From NCBI GenBank assembly GCA_937872465.1, contig CALMSR010000075.1, positions 1 to 58,377 of the forward strand: 58,377 bases of DNA, given 5' to 3'. Within the stretch, counting starts at the first letter, position 1, and each line of letters starts with the position of its first letter. A model generated the notes under the pieces. It was not told the DNA's origin. It saw nothing but the letters and a program-made list of their open reading frames with translations, and searched no databases. The DNA is from an uncultured Paracoccaceae bacterium. Its GTDB lineage: Bacteria > Pseudomonadota > Alphaproteobacteria > Rhodobacterales > Rhodobacteraceae. This document shows, piece by piece, positions 16,945 to 26,402 of the stretch. Made by a program: the position numbers and the translations under genes.

Positions 16945-17487
16945 TCACGTCTGCGGGTCGTCCTCCGAGGCGTAGGCCAGGCGTTCGGCAATCGCGTCGA
17001 TCATCGCCGACAGCCGCTCGTGTGCCCCGGAGGTCTGGGCCACCGGCGTCGGCGTGCGATCTAGCACCGAGACCCTGCTCCGCGAGGCCGGGGTCATGCC
17101 CAGCTCCACCATGTAGCGCCCCATCAGCTCCAGCTGCTTGTTGGCGATGGAGATCCAGGGCGATTGCTGCACGTAGCCCGAGGGGGTCCTGATCAGGATC
17201 GGCGTCTCCTTCAGCTTCTCCTCGGCCTCCACCCAGCGCCCCCAGGCCTGGCAATAGGCGGCGAGCGCGGCCCGGTCGATCGCGGTGAGCACCCCCATGT
17301 CGTGCAGCAGCCGCGCGACCCGCCGCCACTCCTTCGCGCCATGCGCCGTCAGATGGCCGGGACAGCGCGGCAGGCCCGGCCCGGTTCGCGGCGCCGGGTT
17401 CCGGTCCCGCGGCCGCAGCATCGCGCCGACGAGCTCGTCGTCGGACATCTCGCCGACGCTGCGAACGGGTGCCAGGCTGCGCGTCAT
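16945..17487 (-). CDS. P27-family phage terminase small subunit, paralogue 2
   Basis: 180 residues. The core CPGHLTAHGAKEWRRVARLLHDMGVLTAIDRAALAAYCQAWGRWVEAEEKL, followed by SGYVQQSPWISIANKQLELMGRYMVELGMTPASRSRV, is the P27/phage terminase small-subunit pattern that recognises phage DNA for packaging. The same core occurs in the preceding gene, so the two arose by duplication. It starts inside the previous gene's stop (ATGA at 17484-17487). The N- and C-termini differ between the paralogues. No large terminase subunit follows; a resolvase gene does. Confidence 0.85.
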   Translation of the reverse strand: MTRSLAPVRSVGEMSDDELVGAMLRPRDRNPAPRTGPGLPRCPGHLTAHGAKEWRRVARLLHDMGVLTAIDRAALAAYCQAWGRWVEAEEKLKETPILIRTPSGYVQQSPWISIANKQLELMGRYMVELGMTPASRSRVSVLDRTPTPVAQTSGAHERLSAMIDAIAERLAYASEDDPQT

Positions 17488-18044
17488 CTTGCCCGATCCG
17501 GCTCGTCCTTCGTCCCGACCCGCTGCGCGACAGCGTCGAACGGCATGTCGTCGACATACTCCCGCAGCCGCGCGGCCGCGGGGGCCTCCTCGTAGATGGT
17601 GCGGAACACGATCTCCGGGATCTCCATGCGCGGGTCCACCGCCGTCACCCGGCTGCGCGCCGCCGGCGTCATGCCGAGCTCGGTCATGTAGCGCCCCATC
17701 AGCTCCAGCTGCTTGTTGGCGATGGAGAGCCAGGGCGATTGCTGCACATAGCCCGAGGGCGTCTTCACCAGCGGCGGCGTCTCCTTCATCTTGCGTTCGG
17801 CCTCGACCCACTTGGCGTAGCTCTGGCAATAGGCGGCGAGGGCCGCCCGGTCGATCACCGTCAGCACCCCCATGTCGTGCAGCGTCCGGGCCACCCGCCG
17901 CCATTCGGCCTTCGCCACCGGCGCGAGATGGGCCGGGCAGCGCAGCATGGCATCGGGCGGCACCGGCTCGGCATGGTTCCAGGCCCGCTTGCCGGGATTG
18001 CCCTCCCGGCGCCGGATCGCCGTCGGCTTCGGGCGATGGCTCAT
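17484..18044 (-). CDS. P27-family phage terminase small subunit, paralogue 1
   Basis: 186 residues. It starts MSHRPKPTAIRRREGNPGKRAWNHAEP, a typical P27 N-terminus with the GNPGKR motif, then CPAHLAPVAKAEWRRVARTLHDMGVLT and SGYVQQSPWLSIANKQLELMGRYMTELGMTPAARSRV shared with paralogue 2. The C-terminus (EIPEIVFRTIYEEAPAAARLREYVDD) is distinct. It overlaps the methyltransferase stop by 4 bases at 18041-18044. This paralogue keeps the standard N-terminus and is the more likely functional small terminase. Confidence 0.87.
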   Translation of the reverse strand: MSHRPKPTAIRRREGNPGKRAWNHAEPVPPDAMLRCPAHLAPVAKAEWRRVARTLHDMGVLTVIDRAALAAYCQSYAKWVEAERKMKETPPLVKTPSGYVQQSPWLSIANKQLELMGRYMTELGMTPAARSRVTAVDPRMEIPEIVFRTIYEEAPAAARLREYVDDMPFDAVAQRVGTKDEPDRAR

Positions 18045-19303
18045 GCCGTGCTCCGCATGGTGGCGATCTCCGCGAAGCCGCGCCCGTCAGCTTCGAGCAC
18101 CGCGACCTCCTCGGTGAAGTCCTGCCAGCGCGTCACCGCCACGTCCACATAGGCCGGATCGAGTTCCAGCGCGAGGCAGCTTCGCCCGCAAGTCTCGGCG
18201 GCGATGATGGAGGTGCCCGAGCCGCAGAACGGCTCGTAGACCGCCTGGCCGGGGGAACTGTTGTTGAGCATCGGCCGGCGCATGGCCTCGACCGGCTTCT
18301 GGGTGCCGTGCACCGTCGCCGCGTCCTGCTCGCGGCTCGGGATCGTCCAGAGCGTGGTCTGCTTCCGGTCCCCGGCCCAATGCCCCCTGCCCTTGCGGCG
18401 CACCGCGTACCAGCAGGGCTCGTGCTGCCAGTGGTAGTCGCCGCGCGAGAGCACCAGCCGCTCCTTGGCCCAGATGATCTGGCTGCGCACCGCGAAGCCG
18501 GATGCCTCCAGGCTCGCCGCCACCTCCGCGGCATGCAGCGCCCCGTGCCAGACATAGGCGACCTCGCCGGGAAAGAGCGCCCAGGCCTCGCGCCAGTCCG
18601 CCCGGTCGTCGTTCAGCACCCTGCCGGTGCGCTTCGTCGCCGAGAGGCCCGCGGCATTGCGCCAGGACGGGTCGTAGGCGACGCCGTAGGGCGGGTCGGT
18701 CACCGTCAGATGCGGGCGCAGGCCGCCCAGCAGCCGGGCCACGTCCGCCGCTTCCGTCGAGCTTCCGCACAAGAGCCGATGCGGTCCGAGAACCCAGAGG
18801 TCGCCAGGCCGGGAAACAGGGACGGCCGGCGGCTCCGGCGTCGCCTCCTCGCGCGGGTCGGGCACGCCGTCTCGCAGTAGCGCGTCGATCTCGCCCGCCT
18901 CGAAGCCGAGGGTGCCGAGGTCCACCCCGAGCGCGTCGAGCTCCGCCACCTCCAGCGCCAGCAGCTCCCGGTCCCAGCCGGCCGCCTCCGCCAGCCGGTT
19001 GTCCGCGAGCACGTAGGCCCGCCGCTGCGCCGCCGAGAGATGGCCGAGCTCGATCACCGGCACGGATACCATCCCGAGCTTCCGCGCCGCCAGCACCCGC
19101 CCGTGCCCGGCGATGATGCCGTTCCCGCCATCCACCAGAACCGGGGTCGTGAAGCCGAACTCGCGGATCGAACCCGCGATCAGCGCCACCTGATCCTCGG
19201 AATGGGTGCGCGCGTTGCGGGCGTAGGGGATGAGCGCGTCGACGGGGCGGTGGTCGATCGCCAGCGGCTCGGGTGTCTCGATCTGGTGCAGGCGGACGGG
19301 CAT
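18041..19303 (-). CDS. ParB-like domain + DNA methyltransferase fusion
   Basis: 420 residues from the ATG at 19303 (AGGAG upstream). The N-terminal ParB/sulfiredoxin-like domain (about 10-105) has LIPYARNARTHSEDQV, FTTPVLVDGGNGIIAGHGRVLAARKLG. The C-terminal methyltransferase has DPPYG (motif IV) before the SAM-binding FCGSGTSIIAAE (motif I), the beta-class order, which points to N6-adenine or N4-cytosine methylation. GTQKPVEAMRRPM precedes motif I. Such orphan fusion methylases are common in alphaproteobacterial prophages next to terminase genes and probably protect phage DNA or affect packaging. No restriction enzyme is nearby. Confidence 0.9.
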   Translation of the reverse strand: MPVRLHQIETPEPLAIDHRPVDALIPYARNARTHSEDQVALIAGSIREFGFTTPVLVDGGNGIIAGHGRVLAARKLGMVSVPVIELGHLSAAQRRAYVLADNRLAEAAGWDRELLALEVAELDALGVDLGTLGFEAGEIDALLRDGVPDPREEATPEPPAVPVSRPGDLWVLGPHRLLCGSSTEAADVARLLGGLRPHLTVTDPPYGVAYDPSWRNAAGLSATKRTGRVLNDDRADWREAWALFPGEVAYVWHGALHAAEVAASLEASGFAVRSQIIWAKERLVLSRGDYHWQHEPCWYAVRRKGRGHWAGDRKQTTLWTIPSREQDAATVHGTQKPVEAMRRPMLNNSSPGQAVYEPFCGSGTSIIAAETCGRSCLALELDPAYVDVAVTRWQDFTEEVAVLEADGRGFAEIATMRSTA

Positions 19304-19434
19304 CGTGGCTCCTCTTGGCCCCGGGGGCGGCATTCGCGGCACCGGGCCGGGGCGTCGACGGCATTCTATCAGAGCGTGCAAGCCATTGTAACCATGACGC
19401 TTTCTGAAGGAGGCTGACATCAGGTGACAATCGG

Positions 19435-21405
19435 TCAGCCGTCATCGCGCCACGCCGCCAGATGCCCTAGAGCCGCTTCGAGCCTCTCTATGGCGGCCTT
19501 GTCGTCGCCATCGATCCACCACGCGCGCTGCCAGGAACGTCCCCGCCCGAGCCGACGATAGGCAGCCGATTTCACGGACATTTCCCTATAGAGATCTCTT
19601 ATAGGGAAATGTCCGCCAAATCCCTCCCGCTGGAACGCCTTCTCGGCCGCGGCGCTGCCGGGAAAGAACCCCGGGTGCAGGAGCAGCGCGTCGCCCGGGC
19701 TGTCGACGGCCAAGCCGGCGAGCAGCATCCGCTGGAAGAGGTCGGGACGCACCGCCTCCCAGGCAAGAAGGCGGTCATGGACGAGCGGCAGCGCCACGTC
19801 GGCAAGCACATGCACCTCGAGCGGGTTCATGGCCGTCCGGTTCACGCCCCGCCCGCGCCCGATCGCCTGCAGGACCTCGTCGTCGGAGATCGCAGCGCGG
19901 ATGATCTCGGCGGTCTCGTCCTCGTGCGCCGCGACCCGCACCGCCCGGCTGCTCCCATCCCGCATTCTGATGCCGCTGAGCCGGGTCGTGTAGCCACCCG
20001 CCGGCCGATGCCCGAACAATGCCCTGGAGAGAGGCGCCAGTGCCAGGTCGGAAGGCAAAGGCCGGCCGACGACGACGAGGAGCCGAACGCCCCTGTATCC
20101 GTCGAGGCCGGCGATGGCGTTGAAGTGGCCGGTCGACACTCCAGGGATACCGGCGAAGGCATCCTCGCAGTCCTTGTAGGTGACCACGAGCACAGGCGAG
20201 AGGCGGCGGGCCAGCCACCGTACGTAGGTCACCACCTCCTCCAGGCGATTGGCCCGCCGTTGCGCTTCCGTGGCGGACAGCGCCGGATCGGGGCACAGGA
20301 CACCCTTGCCGAAGCTTCCGGCGACGAGGTGCAGCTCCATGTGCGGCATGGCAGCCTCGGCCTCCACCACCTCCAGACCGGGCAGGACACGAAGGGCGAG
20401 ACCAGGGCGAAGCGTCGCATCGAGATGCAGGATTGGCTTGTCCCGCAATGTCGGGTGGATCGCGCGCAAGCCGGAGACGATCACCTCGTTGCCCGAGGTC
20501 CTCAGCAGCCGGCTGTCAAATTCCGTTGTCCCTTCCACCAGGTTGGCCATGGCGTTCCAGAGCCCGATCAGGTCATGGGTCCGGGCGTTCACCGCCACCC
20601 GCGCCGCTGCCCGCTTGCGATCGCAAAGGGGCATCCCGGGATAGAGGCCCGGACCCTTGATCCGGCGTGCCTCCAGCCCGGCCGCAAGCCGACAGGTCTC
20701 GGCGTTCAGCCCGGCGCGCAAGAGGGCCGTACGAGATACCGGTCCGACCTCCGCGAAGGCAGTGACCGCCCGGCGTCGGAGATCGTGGAGGTCTGCCACG
20801 GCGCCTTCCCGGCGACCGAGCGAATGGCCCAGAAGGTCGTGGGCAAGCGTTTCGAGATCGAACCGCCGGTCCTCCTGCAGGGCGCTCGCCCAGAAACCTT
20901 CGTCGATGATCATGGCCGCAAGGCTCCCCGCGTCGACGGCGAATCCGCTGTAGAGCGCCTGGTGGGCGGCGACGACGACCTCGGCATTCGCCACCTCGTC
21001 GCGGTTCCGCTGCTTGCTGCAATCCTCGAAGAACCGGCACCGGCGGCCGGCACTGGCACAGGCGGTCTCGTGCACATCGAGCCGCGCCTCGACGGCCGTA
21101 CGGACCGCTGCGAGATCCTGGCACATCGGCGCGCCGGTCGCGGGATCCTCGGCCTCGTAGCCACGGAGCACCGCGACGCGGGGACCTTCGGCTCGCCAGG
21201 CCGTCGCGGCTTCCTCCGCGAGCGCGAGTGACGGCGTCAGCAATAGCAGCCCGGCCGGCAGATCTGCGGCAACGAGACGGTCACGAAGCGCGAGAAGATG
21301 CTCTCGGGCCAGCGTAGTCTTTCCGAGACCGACGGTCGCCCTGATGCCGATCCGCGGCGGGGCCGGGCCCGGTTTCCAGAGATGATCCTCGATCCGCGAA
21401 CAGGC
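19435..21405 (-). pseudogene. phage/plasmid P-loop helicase-like protein, 5' truncated
   Basis: The frame is open from the junction near 21405 and contains a Walker A motif (ATVGLGKTTLARE, about 21330-21290). Its first available start is a TTG at 21243, which would leave the P-loop out. After it come LLLLTPSLALAEEAATAW, a Cys cluster (CASAGRRCRFFEDCSKQ), VVVAAHQALYSGF, MIIDEGFW (Walker B-like DE), then IGRGRGVNR near the C-terminus, reading as a superfamily helicase of the kind joined to phage primases. The 5' part is lost where the recombinase fragment begins, head to head. The 3' end at 19435 looks intact. Exact family not identified. Confidence 0.6.
19575..19615. repeat. 41-bp near-perfect palindrome inside coding sequence
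   Basis: CGGACATTTCCCTATA (19575-19590) and TATAGGGAAATGTCCG (19600-19615) are exact reverse complements. The 9-base centre itself contains the palindrome GAGATCTC. It lies in the C-terminal coding part of the helicase-like gene and uses codons rare in this GC-rich DNA (ATA, AGA, AGG), suggesting constraint on the DNA rather than on the protein. Confidence 0.85.
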
Positions 21406-21929
21406 CCAAGGTGCACGCGATCCTTGCGGAGAACGCGCGCACCCGCTCCGCCAACACCCGGGCGCAGACTCCGGCGCTGCTGAAGGGTCTGATCTTCGGG
21501 CCGACCGGCGCGGCGATGTCGCCGACGCACACCCGCAAGGGCAGCCGGCTCTACCGCTACTATGTCAGCCAGGACGTGCTGAAGCGCGGTCCGGAGGCCT
21601 GTCCCGTCGGGCGGGTGCCGGCGGGCGAGATCGAGGCGGCGGTCATCGACCAGTTGCGCGGCATCTTCCGGCAGCCGGAGATCATCGTCGGGACGTGGCG
21701 CGCCGCACGGGCCGAGCAGAACGATGTCATTGAGGACGAGGTCCGGGAGGCGCTCACCGAGCTCGACCCGCTGTGGGACGAGCTGTTCCCGGCCGAGCAG
21801 GCGCGGATCGTGCAACTGCTGGTCGAGCGGGTGGATGTGCGGATGCAGGGAGTCGAGGTTCGGCTGCGGCCGAACGGGCTCGCCGGGCTGGTGCGCGAAG
21901 TGGCCGGCAGCAGGAGGGCGGCGGCATGA
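21406..21929 (+). pseudogene. large serine recombinase, 5' truncated copy
   Basis: About 173 residues matching the C-terminal third of the recombinase at 699-2024: KVHAILAENARTR, TPALLKGLIFGPTGAAMSPTHTRKG, RLYRYYVSQDVLKRG, ACPVGRVPAGEIEAAVIDQL, LDPLWDELFPAEQARIVQLLVERVDV. The whole catalytic resolvase domain and most of the DNA-binding domain are missing. An ATG at 21411 could still start a short product. It overlaps the next gene by ATGA at 21926-21929, as in the other module. The copies are clearly related but not identical in DNA, so this is an older relative, not a recent duplicate. Confidence 0.85.
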
Positions 21930-22468
21930 CGCGCGCGACGGTGTCGGCGGACGGCGAGACGATCACCGTACACATCCCGCTGACGTTCTGGAAGCGCGGC
22001 GGGCGGAAGCTGGTGGTGACGCCGGAGGGGGCTGAGTGGGCCCCGCGACCGCGGGTCGACAATGCCATGGTCAAGGCGCTGGCGCGGGCGTTCCGGTGGC
22101 GGAAGTTGCTGGACGAGGGTGTGTACGCGACGATCGAGGACTTGGCCAAGGCCAAAGGGATCGGGAAGACCTACGTCAGCCAGGTTCTGCGGCTGACGCT
22201 GTTGGCGCCGGAGATCGTGGAGGCGATCCTCGACGGGCGGCAGCCGGCAGGACTGCAACTGGATGGTCTGCTGGAGGGCTTCCCGTTGGAGTGGGGCAGG
22301 CAGCTCGATTTGGCTGCTCTGGAAAGGCTTCTGGATCCGGCGAAGCGGGTCGAGCACGCCGAAAGTGTCCGATCTTCCTGCGCCCGAAGCTCTGCGACCC
22401 ATACCAGCAGTCCGGTCAGCAGAACATGCATTCACGATTTTATGCCACCAGCTCATCAATGTAGGTGA
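21926..22468 (+). CDS. recombinase-module third gene (helix-turn-helix-like)
   Basis: 180 residues as read. The conserved part is about 1-140: TITVHIPLTFWKRGGRKLVVTPEG, then NAMVKALARAFRWRKLLDEGVYATIEDLAKAKGIGKTYVSQVLRLTLLAPEIVEAILDGRQP, where GIGKTYVSQVLRLTLLAP is a clear helix-turn-helix. The family sits after large serine recombinases in alphaproteobacterial islands and may be a DNA-binding accessory or repressor. The last 40 residues look unlike the family and overlap the 3' end of the RTX gene by 29 bases, so the natural C-terminus may be replaced. The truncated counterpart is at 2021-2140. Confidence 0.65.
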   Translation: MTRATVSADGETITVHIPLTFWKRGGRKLVVTPEGAEWAPRPRVDNAMVKALARAFRWRKLLDEGVYATIEDLAKAKGIGKTYVSQVLRLTLLAPEIVEAILDGRQPAGLQLDGLLEGFPLEWGRQLDLAALERLLDPAKRVEHAESVRSSCARSSATHTSSPVSRTCIHDFMPPAHQCR

Positions 22469-25400
22469 AGTCAATGTAGTCTGTCCGGATCGGCTCGCCG
22501 CCTTCGCCATAGCCACGGAGTTCAATCAGGTCACCAGCACGAATTTCCACTCCATCCACTGCATGAACGGCGCGGGTCGTTGGTCCCGCAGAATCCGACC
22601 CAAGATCCTGATTCCAGGTGAAGCTGTCGACCAGGACCCCATCAACGTAGAGCGCAAGCTGACCGGCACCGTCATTCTCATCAAAATACCCGATGCTGAC
22701 GCCATAGACGCCGTCATCTCCACCGAAATCATGGCTCGCGCGGGCTTCACCGCTACCGCTCGCCTTTAGAACTCTATCGCCCGACGCGGCGCCATGCTGT
22801 TGCCAGACAACGCCTTGGTCATAGGTCATGTCTTCCGCCTCCACACGGAACTGGACTTGCGACGGGTGAAGGCGCGCGGTCATCGCAAAGTCGAAATAGT
22901 CGGTTCGCATCGGTTCGCCCCCGTCGCCGGAACCGCGAAGCTCCAGCAGGTCGCCAGTCCGCATCTCCACATCGTTGATTGTGTGAACCGCACGCGTCGC
23001 GTTCCCAGCATTCGCCGAGCCCAGATCCTGGTCCCAGACGAAGCTGTCGATCTGCCGACCATTCACGAACAGCGACAGTTGGGCCGCCCCATCGTTCTCG
23101 TCGAAGTAGCCGACATCGATATCGTAGACACCGTCCTCGCCCTCGAAGAAAGCGTTCGCCCGGGCCGGATCCGTTCCGCTGGACCTGAGCAGCCTGTTGC
23201 CGGAGGCCGCTCCGTGCGACTGCCACATCGAACCCTGCTTGGCGACGAAATCCTCCGCCTCCATTCGGAAAGTGTCCGAGAGGTAGTTCAGGTTATCCAT
23301 GACGAGGCGCCCGTTCACAGTGAGCAGCTCTACGCCGCCCAGATCGGGAGCGCCGCTAGCTGGCATGAACAGGCCATCGCTCTCGGACTCGAACAGAACG
23401 CCATCCACATCGATGAAATCGATGGCAAGATTTCGGTTCACTCCCTCTGCCGTGCCGTCGTTGAAATAGACGATCTCGAAGGTTGACGGCAGATCTCCGC
23501 TGAACTGGAATGCGTAGTCTTGGAAAAGAGAGTCGTCGGAAACGTCGAATCCGGAGCCCGCCACGGGAGCGGCAATGCTCCGGACACCGAGCGAAACGCC
23601 GTCGGCGGTCACTTCGAACATCGGAGCCGAGGCCAGAGTGCCACTGCCGCCGGCGCGGACCGTCACAGTGTGAAACTTGGTCGAGGGATCAATCTGCATC
23701 GCCCCGTCGGAGAACTTGAGACGCTCGACGCTGACCAGCTCGTCCGCGCCCTCGTCACCGTCAGCGACGTTGGTATCGGTGACAGACGTGAAACCGATGA
23801 CCCTTCCCTGCGCGTTGACTGTCTCGACGACGTCATAGTCCTCGATGGAGCCTTCATAGATCGCCGCGTCGAAGCCCCCGCCGCCGTCGATCTCGTCATC
23901 GCCCTCGCCGCCAAGGATCAGATCATCGCCACTTCCGGCGCTGATCCGATCACGGGCGCGGGTGCCGCCGAGCAAATCCTGACCGGACGTGCCGCTGGCC
24001 GCGACGAAGGGAGGGATGGCCGGATCCGGCTCTGGCAGCGCCGGCATTCCACCCGCGGCGGCGTCGGAGCCGAGCGCCGCGAAGAACGAGGTCCCGAGGG
24101 TGCTGGCGAACTCGCGCCCCGGAACCCGGAGATCGGAATACAGCGGTCCGAAATCCTCGGGATCCGCGTATTGCGCGGCTATGAAGATTTCCTGGCCGGC
24201 GTTCTGGAGCATGTCTCCCGCGCCCAAGACGGAGTCATCCGAAAACCGGAAAGACACGCTGCTCGTCTGGTTGAAACGCTGGACGAAGTCGGGGTCCCAG
24301 TTCGGGTCGTTGTAGTACCCGAAGTTCGTGAACCACGGGAGCACCAGCGACGCTCCCGTACTGATGACCTCGAAGCCGAAAGTGGATATGGAGAGATCCA
24401 GCCCGTCATCGTAAGTGTCGGCGCCTTCCACGGTGACGAATAGATCCGAGAGAAGCAGGTCCTCGAAGAATATCTCCGTCACCGCATCGTCGTCGGTGAA
24501 GACCACGTCGTGCCCGCCGTTTTCGCTGAACACAAACCGCGACATCACCGTTTCGTCGTCCACGAAGATGTCGTTGTCCGGCAACGCGAGCAGCGCGGCC
24601 TCTTCGAGGTCGAACTCGTCGGCCAAGGCGGCCACGTCCTCCGGGAGCATGCCCCCGGCGATGTGAGCGGTCGCGCCATTGGAAAAAATCACATCGTTGC
24701 CGAACCCGCCGTTTATTTCCGTGAAATCTCCCCCGGCGCGGATCGTGTCGCCATAGGACGATCCGACCAGACGCTCGAAATCCGTGACGTTTAGGGTCCA
24801 GCCCGGGCCGCTGATCGCCCCGCCGCCGCCTCCGAGATTGATGTCGAGAGCGCCCGAGGTCGGAAGGAACGAGAAGTCGAGCAGATCGCCGTTCTCGGCC
24901 TCGCCGCCACCGTCGATGGTGTCGAGCACGTTGTCGAATCCACCGCCAGTGTTTGAAGTAAGCATATCGGGATCAATGGCAATGTAGACCGCATCGTCGA
25001 AATCACTCAGCGTATAGCGTTCAAATCCGTAAGACAGGTTTGTGTTGGGCGCGAAAGGCCAAGGTTCGAAAGGCGGCTCTGTTTCAAATGTGACGGCCGC
25101 GCGCCACTCGAAAGCGCCGTCGACTTCCTCAAACGTCACAAAAAGGCCTGTGTCTGTCCTATCTCCATAGACGAGGCTACTGAAATCCAGCTTGTCAGAT
25201 CCGTCGCCGCCATCGAGAATCTTATGCTTTGCGAAATTAGTAAGCCCAATTTTTTCGGCGCCCAAAACGACGTTGTCGTTTCCCCATCCCGCATGAAGAA
25301 TTCCCCGGCCATGAGAGATCTCCAAAGCGCTGTCATTCTGCAGCGTTCCCAACTGATAGCCAACTGAATATAGGAATGATGTAAAACTATTGAATATAAG

Positions 25401-26381
25401 TGCATCACCAACACTCAAATCAAAATCACTGGAGATGTCATAGTATGAATTTGAATAGTTTGTTGTTTTGAGGATTAAGTCCTCATGGTCGAATTGTGTG
25501 GGAAATCCGACGCCAAACGCGATCCGGAGAGCCACGACTGCAGCGGTGGGAGAAAGCTCGGTTGCGTCACGCGATGCGACGATCGTGCTGATGAGATCGT
25601 AGGAGCCTGGAATCGTCTTAAAGACGATGCCGTTTTCTCCGTTTACCGAGCCTATGATCTGCCCGTGCGCGTCTGGATCGTCGCCGTCGAACGGGATCAG
25701 CCAGTCCTCGAAGAGCCTCTTGGTGTCGTCATCGTAGCCCGCTCCCTGAAGGTACGGCATCAGCAGCGTACCGGCCCAAGGAGCGTAGCTGCCTCTATCC
25801 GCCGTAACGGCATCGGGAAGATTCGAAAAAACGTCCTGGGCCGCGGCGACGGCATCATTCGAACCGATGCCGATAATGCCCGGCATGGTGCTGGCGCCGA
25901 ACTCGGCCCCTTCCTCAGGCGGAAGCATGCTCGCAAGAATGTCTCGTGCCAGATTTATCCCGATATTGTTGGAAGCCTTTTGGCCCAGAAACTCCGCGTC
26001 ACCCGTTCCCCCACGCAGTGCGTACTGCGCTTCGGTATAGGCGTGGATGAATCGGCCGAAATAGGAGTTCTTGTTGTTTACGTCGCTGGCCCCGGCCAAC
26101 CAACTCCAGACTTCCTGCTTGACGCTATCGATCTTCGTCCCATCAGGGTTCGAAAGGAATTCCAGAAGCGTCTCATAGATTGGGGCGGCAAGGCCGCGGA
26201 CAGCCTCGCCGGCCTGGTGGCCATTACCCGCAAGAAAGGCTTGGTACTCGGGTGTGGACGCGGTTGTGAGACCACCTTGTATGGTTTCAGCATCGGCCAA
26301 AAGATAATTTATCTTTTCTGTTTGCCACGCGGCGAATGTGAACCCCCCGAATCCGCGCTCGTAGGAAGGATTGTTGGACAT
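22440..26381 (-). CDS. large secreted RTX protein with tandem carbohydrate-binding-like modules
   Basis: 1313 residues, no N-terminal signal peptide, acidic throughout, as for type I secreted proteins. About 1-330 is an unidentified N-terminal domain (ERGFGGFTFAAWQTEKINYLLADAE). The middle has scattered Ca-binding repeats (ILDGGDGSDKLDF, INGGFGNDVIFSNG) and at about 810-880 a cleaner RTX block (SGQDLLGG, ISAGSGDDLILGGEGDDEIDGG). Then comes a xylan-binding-like module (about 910-1030) and two tandem near-copies (about 1040-1310), each with RMEAEDF/RVEAEDM, QHGAASG, GYFDENDGA and GEPxRTDY. It may be an adhesin or polysaccharide-binding factor. No type I secretion genes are in the window. It follows a secreted-protein gene by 21 bases. 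Confidence 0.7.
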   Translation of the reverse strand: MSNNPSYERGFGGFTFAAWQTEKINYLLADAETIQGGLTTASTPEYQAFLAGNGHQAGEAVRGLAAPIYETLLEFLSNPDGTKIDSVKQEVWSWLAGASDVNNKNSYFGRFIHAYTEAQYALRGGTGDAEFLGQKASNNIGINLARDILASMLPPEEGAEFGASTMPGIIGIGSNDAVAAAQDVFSNLPDAVTADRGSYAPWAGTLLMPYLQGAGYDDDTKRLFEDWLIPFDGDDPDAHGQIIGSVNGENGIVFKTIPGSYDLISTIVASRDATELSPTAAVVALRIAFGVGFPTQFDHEDLILKTTNYSNSYYDISSDFDLSVGDALIFNSFTSFLYSVGYQLGTLQNDSALEISHGRGILHAGWGNDNVVLGAEKIGLTNFAKHKILDGGDGSDKLDFSSLVYGDRTDTGLFVTFEEVDGAFEWRAAVTFETEPPFEPWPFAPNTNLSYGFERYTLSDFDDAVYIAIDPDMLTSNTGGGFDNVLDTIDGGGEAENGDLLDFSFLPTSGALDINLGGGGGAISGPGWTLNVTDFERLVGSSYGDTIRAGGDFTEINGGFGNDVIFSNGATAHIAGGMLPEDVAALADEFDLEEAALLALPDNDIFVDDETVMSRFVFSENGGHDVVFTDDDAVTEIFFEDLLLSDLFVTVEGADTYDDGLDLSISTFGFEVISTGASLVLPWFTNFGYYNDPNWDPDFVQRFNQTSSVSFRFSDDSVLGAGDMLQNAGQEIFIAAQYADPEDFGPLYSDLRVPGREFASTLGTSFFAALGSDAAAGGMPALPEPDPAIPPFVAASGTSGQDLLGGTRARDRISAGSGDDLILGGEGDDEIDGGGGFDAAIYEGSIEDYDVVETVNAQGRVIGFTSVTDTNVADGDEGADELVSVERLKFSDGAMQIDPSTKFHTVTVRAGGSGTLASAPMFEVTADGVSLGVRSIAAPVAGSGFDVSDDSLFQDYAFQFSGDLPSTFEIVYFNDGTAEGVNRNLAIDFIDVDGVLFESESDGLFMPASGAPDLGGVELLTVNGRLVMDNLNYLSDTFRMEAEDFVAKQGSMWQSHGAASGNRLLRSSGTDPARANAFFEGEDGVYDIDVGYFDENDGAAQLSLFVNGRQIDSFVWDQDLGSANAGNATRAVHTINDVEMRTGDLLELRGSGDGGEPMRTDYFDFAMTARLHPSQVQFRVEAEDMTYDQGVVWQQHGAASGDRVLKASGSGEARASHDFGGDDGVYGVSIGYFDENDGAGQLALYVDGVLVDSFTWNQDLGSDSAGPTTRAVHAVDGVEIRAGDLIELRGYGEGGEPIRTDYIDFTYIDELVA

Positions 26382-26402
26382 CTACCGCCTCCTGTTGGAT
26401 TT

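Noticed and set aside
2141..21405. Simple inversion or deletion between the two recombinase modules
   Set aside because: The modules are in direct orientation and differ throughout; inverting or deleting the segment between them does not restore any of the broken genes.
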